DNA of 64,000 nucleotides from Sphingomonas sp. PsM26 (GTDB taxonomy: Bacteria > Pseudomonadota > Alphaproteobacteria > Sphingomonadales > Sphingomonadaceae), in assembly GCA_030433805.1 (NCBI GenBank), contig JARUXA010000011.1:1-64000 (forward strand), written 5' to 3'. Both the position numbers and the translations under genes were made by a program. The notes beneath the pieces are model-generated. The model was given only the letters and a program-made list of their open reading frames with translations. It had not been told where the DNA came from and made no database searches. Shown in pieces: positions 60,601 to 64,000 of this stretch; the stretch's first letter is position 1; every line of letters begins with the position of its first letter.

Positions 60601-61447
60601 GAGCGACTGGACCCGGCAAAACTACTGGAACTCGTTCGCCAACGCGCTCGCGCGCTATGTTGCGAAGAAGGGTCTTCCGAAGGGTCGCATCCGGCCGGTC
60701 GCATACGAATATTCGTGGCACCACAGCGACATGAAGGCGAACAACAAGGTCAACCTCACGGGTTCGATCAGCCAGAACACCGTCACTGTCACCATGAACA
60801 ACAACGGCCCTCTGCGGGCAGGCGACATCATTCTTGGCGGCACGCTTGTGACTGTTAAGGACGCCAACGGGGCGGATGTGAAGACGCAGATCACCGGTCA
60901 GCTTACGGGCACGACCGGGGGCGCTGGCACCTATTCGGTGAACAATGCCCAGACGTCGGTCAACTCACGCTGGAAGTTGCCGAACGGTGCGGTCTTCGTC
61001 GGTTCGATCACCGGAACGACATTCACCGTTACCGAGGTCAATAGCGGCACGATCACGACCGGGCAGGTTGACCGCGCACCGATCGGGACCATCCAAGCGC
61101 AGCTCACCGGCGCACACGGTATGGAAGGCACGTATTCGATCGATACGACCTTCACGATGGGGTCGACGACCATCAACAGCACCAACGACGTCTACGCACG
61201 GGCGGCTGGTGTTGCGATGGCGAAGACATTGCGTGATCCGCGTTCCGGCCCGGCGGTCAACTACGTGGACAACTGGTTGCGTGCCACTGGGGGTATCGCA
61301 TGCCACTTCGATCACGCAGGCGGTGTCCCGGAATCGCTTTACGACTTTAACGGAGGCGCAAGCTGGGGTTACCAAGACAGCCTGGGTCGTGAGACGATCG
61401 ATGAACCGTACATCTCGGTCGCGCGAGACATGGCGGCCAACGGGTAA
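57662..61447 (+). CDS. large tail spike/fibre with probable glycosidase barrel
   Basis: 1261 residues. The first ~30 residues (DYVNDSVRAGFVKLEAGYAE) resemble the repeat units of the preceding tail tube variant. A Calx-beta-like domain (~35-145), Ig-like and lectin-like beta domains (~145-430, including YARWTDEKNCVYLNFDYNNF) and a mixed region follow. From ~740 on a TIM-barrel glycoside hydrolase-like domain begins: EYSNEIMFN carries a catalytic-type NE pair (N839/E840) and YEYSWHH supplies a candidate nucleophile E1016. A ~150-residue repeat-containing beta insertion (~1027-1175) interrupts the barrel. It is probably a polysaccharide depolymerase. Confidence 0.75.
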   Translation: MQAIDYVNDSVRAGFVKLEAGYAELAARPGVPVISISAPVELPEGNSGTTSFPYELALDRKNTTGAVSFRYYVEGIGSTPASPSDFPGGVFPSGTGVFAANQSKQNLPILVQGDVDVETAENFKLVVVPTLELASAVSYGKILNDDSGSTLTVTNPSIAANQMNTTYTATSGSRSDGAAVVGKWYRDGVAMSPAVTGLTYTRVPSTDDGCYIQYGETPDGSSVALSNALLSGAVIAGYVTSFAGADNTPLGGFENWTRAIGGTDSGMKLVGNDLVVAEKQFNNFFSREAGSNDLEFGFVPCTLSQNGGRVAKRMYARWTDEKNCVYLNFDYNNFSVYKVIAGVTTELKGYTGFTFTDGVEVRMRVQGDYLRLFFNGVEISQSAAMNNGLGFDISGVPASTKVAISTAGSTQDAWYPQVFAYSASITPIASSGFTSSSTWQNVDNTPGRILLTVSGLMQGTAAKPQVMIMSATGQVLFPWADATVNGKAYSLTTAELPAIADGTRITCWTRDGTSKQTTATSVFDVPVQWRPITMEFGLNTNSTAFFQATCTFVNLVKHMDAGLSGSFPSGAQLFHAKVHPASCQLSGPLLAPNAASAAEVGLDDEGWPSKVPVSSGWPENTRYALLLNDGGRGFTDDAAGIYDVTFTPGLDWYIDGGTGHIARSNYNLAAGTATLTLTAGITKQVAARFIFTGFNGVANTFPPAGQRLFKAMKRGENPASAFTAKTLSSWKALTSAAKTDATKHKGYLRFMTNNDVNRNARAGLKYLYTRKAVHPNRFGYVSTTGPIGIEDMLDACVRTRTNLYANVPDTADPSMSLFWATYLNANMPSTMNVATEYSNEIMFNYSPNFSQSYDATDRAVAAGIGRRAQLGRDIKSVVALPFASIFGMDNPRWLLIVGEQAAAYSGGGANAGDNGLAEVLDEGDLYKYVKGVAVACYVGNGYSYGDGGSANGFMSKASRNKAGIDDAGFIDDYFAAQKLMSDWTRQNYWNSFANALARYVAKKGLPKGRIRPVAYEYSWHHSDMKANNKVNLTGSISQNTVTVTMNNNGPLRAGDIILGGTLVTVKDANGADVKTQITGQLTGTTGGAGTYSVNNAQTSVNSRWKLPNGAVFVGSITGTTFTVTEVNSGTITTGQVDRAPIGTIQAQLTGAHGMEGTYSIDTTFTMGSTTINSTNDVYARAAGVAMAKTLRDPRSGPAVNYVDNWLRATGGIACHFDHAGGVPESLYDFNGGASWGYQDSLGRETIDEPYISVARDMAANG

Positions 61448-61450
61448 TCG

Positions 61451-62542
61451 TTATGCCGGCCGGGGCAGTTCCTCGGCCGGCAGCACCCGCTTGCTAATGC
61501 GACGATCTGCGAACCACTTCTGGATCCTGTCATCGCCAAACGCCAAAATCCAAGCCGCAAGCATTGCCGTCGATAGAGCTGCAAGGCCTTGGATGATCAA
61601 CGGTAGGTGAAGCTGCCGCCCGGCCAGCCAAAACACACACGGGAACAGCGGAATGTGAATAGCGTAAAGCGGGTAGGACAGGCGTCCGAGGTGATAAAGC
61701 GTCGCGCTATGGCTGCGATACCCGGAGGACAGCCAGACAATCAAAGGCATCATTACCAACATTGAGACGATGCCCGGCATGAACAGCGTGCATGCTGCAA
61801 GGGCCGCTATCACTAGAAATGGTAAGGCGAACCTAGGCTTCGGATACCGGTAGATGAGTACGCCTACCGAGAAGCCGAATAGCACACGAATGCCGCCAAT
61901 GTAGAAGGTAGGCCAATCAGAGCCTGCCTCGGTCGAGATGCCGGATAGAGCAAGGTCGATGGCGGCAATCCCTGCCACCCCAGCGACGATAAATAGCACC
62001 CGGTTTCGCAATTTGGGTAGCGCGACCGCGTAGGCGACGTTGATGGCTAGTTCCCAGAAGAGAGACCACCCAGGTCCGTTTAATAGAAACGCGGGTCGAT
62101 CGTGGGGGACGATTGCCGGTGGCGACGGCAAGTAGAGCGCTTGGAACGGAAGGGAGATCCATATCGCTGGGTCAATCCCGTGCCCTTTTGATATTGCCGC
62201 AATGAACAGCGAGAATGCGGGAACGATCAATAGCGAGACCGCATAAAGCGGGTACAATCGCTCTAATCGAAGGCGCATGAAGGGCAGTACGCCGTTTGCA
62301 AGAATCCGGCGATCGTATGCTTGCGCGACCACAAATCCGCTTAGCACAAAGAACAGGTCGACGGCGTGGTTCTCTCCTGGAAATGGATAGAGCCCGGTCG
62401 CCTTAAGATGCAGCATGACGACGCTGATTGCTGCGATACCTCGAAGACCGTCGAAAGCCGCGTTTCGGGTCTTTCCCTGGCTATGAGTGCTTGTCGAGGG
62501 TTCCGCCCTGCGGACCCCCGCGTTAAAGTCCATGTCAGCCAT
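61451..62542 (-). CDS. OafA/YrhL-type membrane acyltransferase (probable lysogenic conversion)
   Basis: 363 residues from ATG 62542 (GGAG ahead; ATG 62533 also possible). The acyltransferase-3 signature RGIAAISVVMLHL with catalytic-type His, and VDLFFVLSGFVVA, is followed by about ten membrane helices. It would acylate a surface polysaccharide or lipopolysaccharide. It is opposite in direction to the late genes at the prophage end, so it is likely expressed in the lysogen as a moron gene. Confidence 0.88.
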   Translation of the reverse strand: MADMDFNAGVRRAEPSTSTHSQGKTRNAAFDGLRGIAAISVVMLHLKATGLYPFPGENHAVDLFFVLSGFVVAQAYDRRILANGVLPFMRLRLERLYPLYAVSLLIVPAFSLFIAAISKGHGIDPAIWISLPFQALYLPSPPAIVPHDRPAFLLNGPGWSLFWELAINVAYAVALPKLRNRVLFIVAGVAGIAAIDLALSGISTEAGSDWPTFYIGGIRVLFGFSVGVLIYRYPKPRFALPFLVIAALAACTLFMPGIVSMLVMMPLIVWLSSGYRSHSATLYHLGRLSYPLYAIHIPLFPCVFWLAGRQLHLPLIIQGLAALSTAMLAAWILAFGDDRIQKWFADRRISKRVLPAEELPRPA

Positions 62543-62631
62543 GATCGCGCTCCGTGCGATGGTGGTTAGGGCCGCACGGTGTGCAACCACCGTTGCGGCC
62601 CGACGCCGGTATCATGGTTAAAGATAACGGT

Positions 62632-62919
62632 CTATTCCCGCCACGCCCCCGACTTTGCCAACTGCAGTACGATCGCGTTGAAAGCGGCGCTGACGTTCTG
62701 CCCCCGGAAGATCGGGTCGTCGCTGCTCGAAAATTCCCACAGGTTCACTAGCGGCCATCGTTCGGGGCAATGCGGCAACAAAACGCGCAGGGCCAGGCGA
62801 ACGGGATTCGTATCGACCTTCTCCGTGCGGCTGCTGTCAACGGCGGCGCGAAGGACCTGTACGGCAACGTCGATTGTCGTTCGGTCGGCGGGCGTCAGAT
62901 GTCGACCCCGCGCCGGCAT
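62632..62919 (-). CDS. prophage hypothetical protein
   Basis: 95 residues, helical with a basic N-terminus and a conserved-looking end (WPLVNLWEFSSSDDPIFRGQ, NVSAAFNAIVLQLAKSGAW). The upstream gene overlaps its first 25 bases. No family is recognised. Confidence 0.55.
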   Translation of the reverse strand: MPARGRHLTPADRTTIDVAVQVLRAAVDSSRTEKVDTNPVRLALRVLLPHCPERWPLVNLWEFSSSDDPIFRGQNVSAAFNAIVLQLAKSGAWRE

Positions 62920-63050
62920 ATCTCAGCTAGGATCGCCTCGACGTCGGGATCGCCTGGCTCGCCTCCACTGCGCTGATACTCCTTGAGCAGGTCGCGGTCA
63001 GACATCTTTGCGGGGGCATCGTGAAGCGGGGAAGAGGCTGGGCGCTTCAT
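62895..63050 (-). CDS. small prophage protein (51 aa)
   Basis: 51 codons (MKRPASSPLHDAPAKMSDRD..., with DLLKEYQRSGGEPGDPDVEA). Acidic and helical, it overlaps the next gene by 25 bases. Length and overlap suggest a co-translated partner. Function unknown. Confidence 0.45.
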   Translation of the reverse strand: MKRPASSPLHDAPAKMSDRDLLKEYQRSGGEPGDPDVEAILAEICRRGVDI

Positions 63051-63325
63051 TCGGGCAGGCTGCGCGCGCTTGCTGATTCGCGCAAGCGGTCAGCTGTGCG
63101 GCGGCGATAGGCTTCACCCGGGCATTCTCGGTTCGCCATCGGCGAGCGACCTACGAAATCAAGAACACGTCCGCTACCGCGATGGCATAGAGCCATGGCG
63201 GCAAGCGGGGGTGCCGTGCGTCAACACGGCAACCAACGGACCAAGGATCCGTCACGCGCGGCTAGCCACGCCGCAAACGCCCCGCACCTGCGCAACAGGC
63301 CGGGCACCCCTGGACTTGAAGTATT
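63051..63325. other. 275-base intergenic stretch, no gene assigned
   Basis: GC-rich sequence between the divergent leftward small genes and the methylase. Open frames here have no ribosome site or recognisable content. It probably holds promoters for both sides, but no confident -35/-10 pair is seen. Confidence 0.4.
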
Positions 63326-64000
63326 ATGGAATCAACAACACGACTCGTACGCCCCGTATCTCCCCCTGCGCCGTACATCGGCGGCAAACGCAATCTGTCA
63401 CGGCGGTTGTGTGATCTTATCGATGAAACATTACACGATACCTACGTCGAGCCGTTCGTCGGAATGGGCGGCGTGTTCCTGAAACGCACCCGGCGTCCAC
63501 AGGTCGAAGTCGTCAACGACATCTCGGCCGACGTCACAACGCTCTTTCGAATCCTGCAGCGGCACTATCCTCAGTTTATGGACGTGCTGAAATGGCAGAT
63601 CACGAGTCGGGCCGAGTTCGAGCGCCTGCGCGATACCGACCCGAACACCTTGACCGATTTGGAACGGGCCGCGCGCTTCCTTTACCTGCAGCGCTTGTCG
63701 TTCGGCGGCAAGGTCAACGGGCGCAACTTCGGTATCGATGCGCGGACGCCGGCCCGCTTCGACGTGACGAAGCTGGCACCGCTGCTCGACGAGCTGCACG
63801 TCAGGCTCTCGGGGGTAGTGATCGAGCGCTTGCCCTATTCGGAAGTCATCCGGCGCTACGATGGTCCGTCGACGCTGTTCTTCCTCGATCCACCTTATTG
63901 GGGGTGCGAAGAGGATTACGGCCCAGGCGTTTTTGCACGATCGGACTTCAAGCTTCTGGCCGAGCAGCTTTCCACGATCGCGGGGCAATTCATCCTGACG
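63326..64000 (+). CDS. D12-class adenine-specific DNA methyltransferase (partial, cut by window end)
   Basis: The first 225 residues are visible. Motif I-like PYIGGKRNL (~15-23) and FVGMGGVF, then LQRLSFGGKVNGRNFGID, and the catalytic DPPY (LFFLDPPYWGCEEDYG, ~190) define a Dam-like (D12) N6-adenine methylase. It may protect phage DNA from host restriction or regulate gene expression. The 3' end is outside the window. Confidence 0.88.
   Translation, partial: MESTTRLVRPVSPPAPYIGGKRNLSRRLCDLIDETLHDTYVEPFVGMGGVFLKRTRRPQVEVVNDISADVTTLFRILQRHYPQFMDVLKWQITSRAEFERLRDTDPNTLTDLERAARFLYLQRLSFGGKVNGRNFGIDARTPARFDVTKLAPLLDELHVRLSGVVIERLPYSEVIRRYDGPSTLFFLDPPYWGCEEDYGPGVFARSDFKLLAEQLSTIAGQFILT

Noticed and set aside
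63195-63482. 95-codon plus-strand frame overlapping the methylase start
   Set aside because: It is out of frame with the clear methylase, has no ribosome site and no recognisable content.

Overview
This window is a high-GC alphaproteobacterial chromosome segment carrying most of a prophage. It fits a sphingomonad (Sphingomonas or a close relative). The evidence is the PhyR-NepR-EcfG general stress response locus with its linked PhyP-type sensor, a large TonB-dependent receptor, CpdR, SapC, a globin-coupled chemoreceptor and the codon bias. The first ~110 bases are C/G homopolymer and look like a contig-end artefact.

Chromosomal part (about 0.2-23.2 kb): a compact general stress response module. 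A PhyP-like sensor and nepR run leftward. Divergent from them are phyR, a 47-residue membrane protein and ecfG. Two EcfG-type promoters (GGAACC-N16-GTT) lie inside the locus. Then follow glnE, a Bcp-type peroxiredoxin, an M23 peptidase, erpA, exonuclease III, a beta-barrel protein, a small secreted protein, a GNAT-like protein, a fatty acid desaturase, a protoglobin chemoreceptor, a TonB-dependent receptor, a D-2-hydroxyacid dehydrogenase, SapC, a probable small RNA with C-rich loops, an N-formylglutamate amidohydrolase-like protein, cpdR and tRNA-Val(GAC).

Prophage (from the 3' end of tRNA-Val at about 23.15 kb to beyond 64 kb; the right end is outside the window). A tyrosine integrase abuts the tRNA. 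It is preceded by a leftward operon of tiny genes joined by stop/start overlaps, one of which encodes a PEP-CTERM surface protein. A CI/Cro-like switch at 27.0-28.3 kb has identical operator blocks at its left and right promoters. Rightward early genes (Cro, CII-like, winged helix, DksA-like zinc finger) lead to a primase-helicase. The late region follows the siphovirus (HK97/lambda) order: HNH nuclease, terminases, portal, S49 protease, capsid, head-tail connectors, tail tube, a lambda-type -1 frameshifted tail chaperone pair, tape measure, tail tip, then lysis genes (GH24 lysozyme, a holin candidate, nested Rz/Rz1).

The most unusual part lies between lysis and the right end. A second tail-tube protein carries a 17-fold Pro-Thr linker and two ~25-residue repeats, and sits just upstream of a 1261-residue tail spike with a probable glycosidase barrel. 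After these come an OafA-type acyltransferase (probable lysogenic conversion) and a D12-type adenine methylase cut by the window end. Together with the PEP-CTERM protein, these suggest a phage that invests heavily in recognising, cutting and remodelling the host surface polysaccharide.
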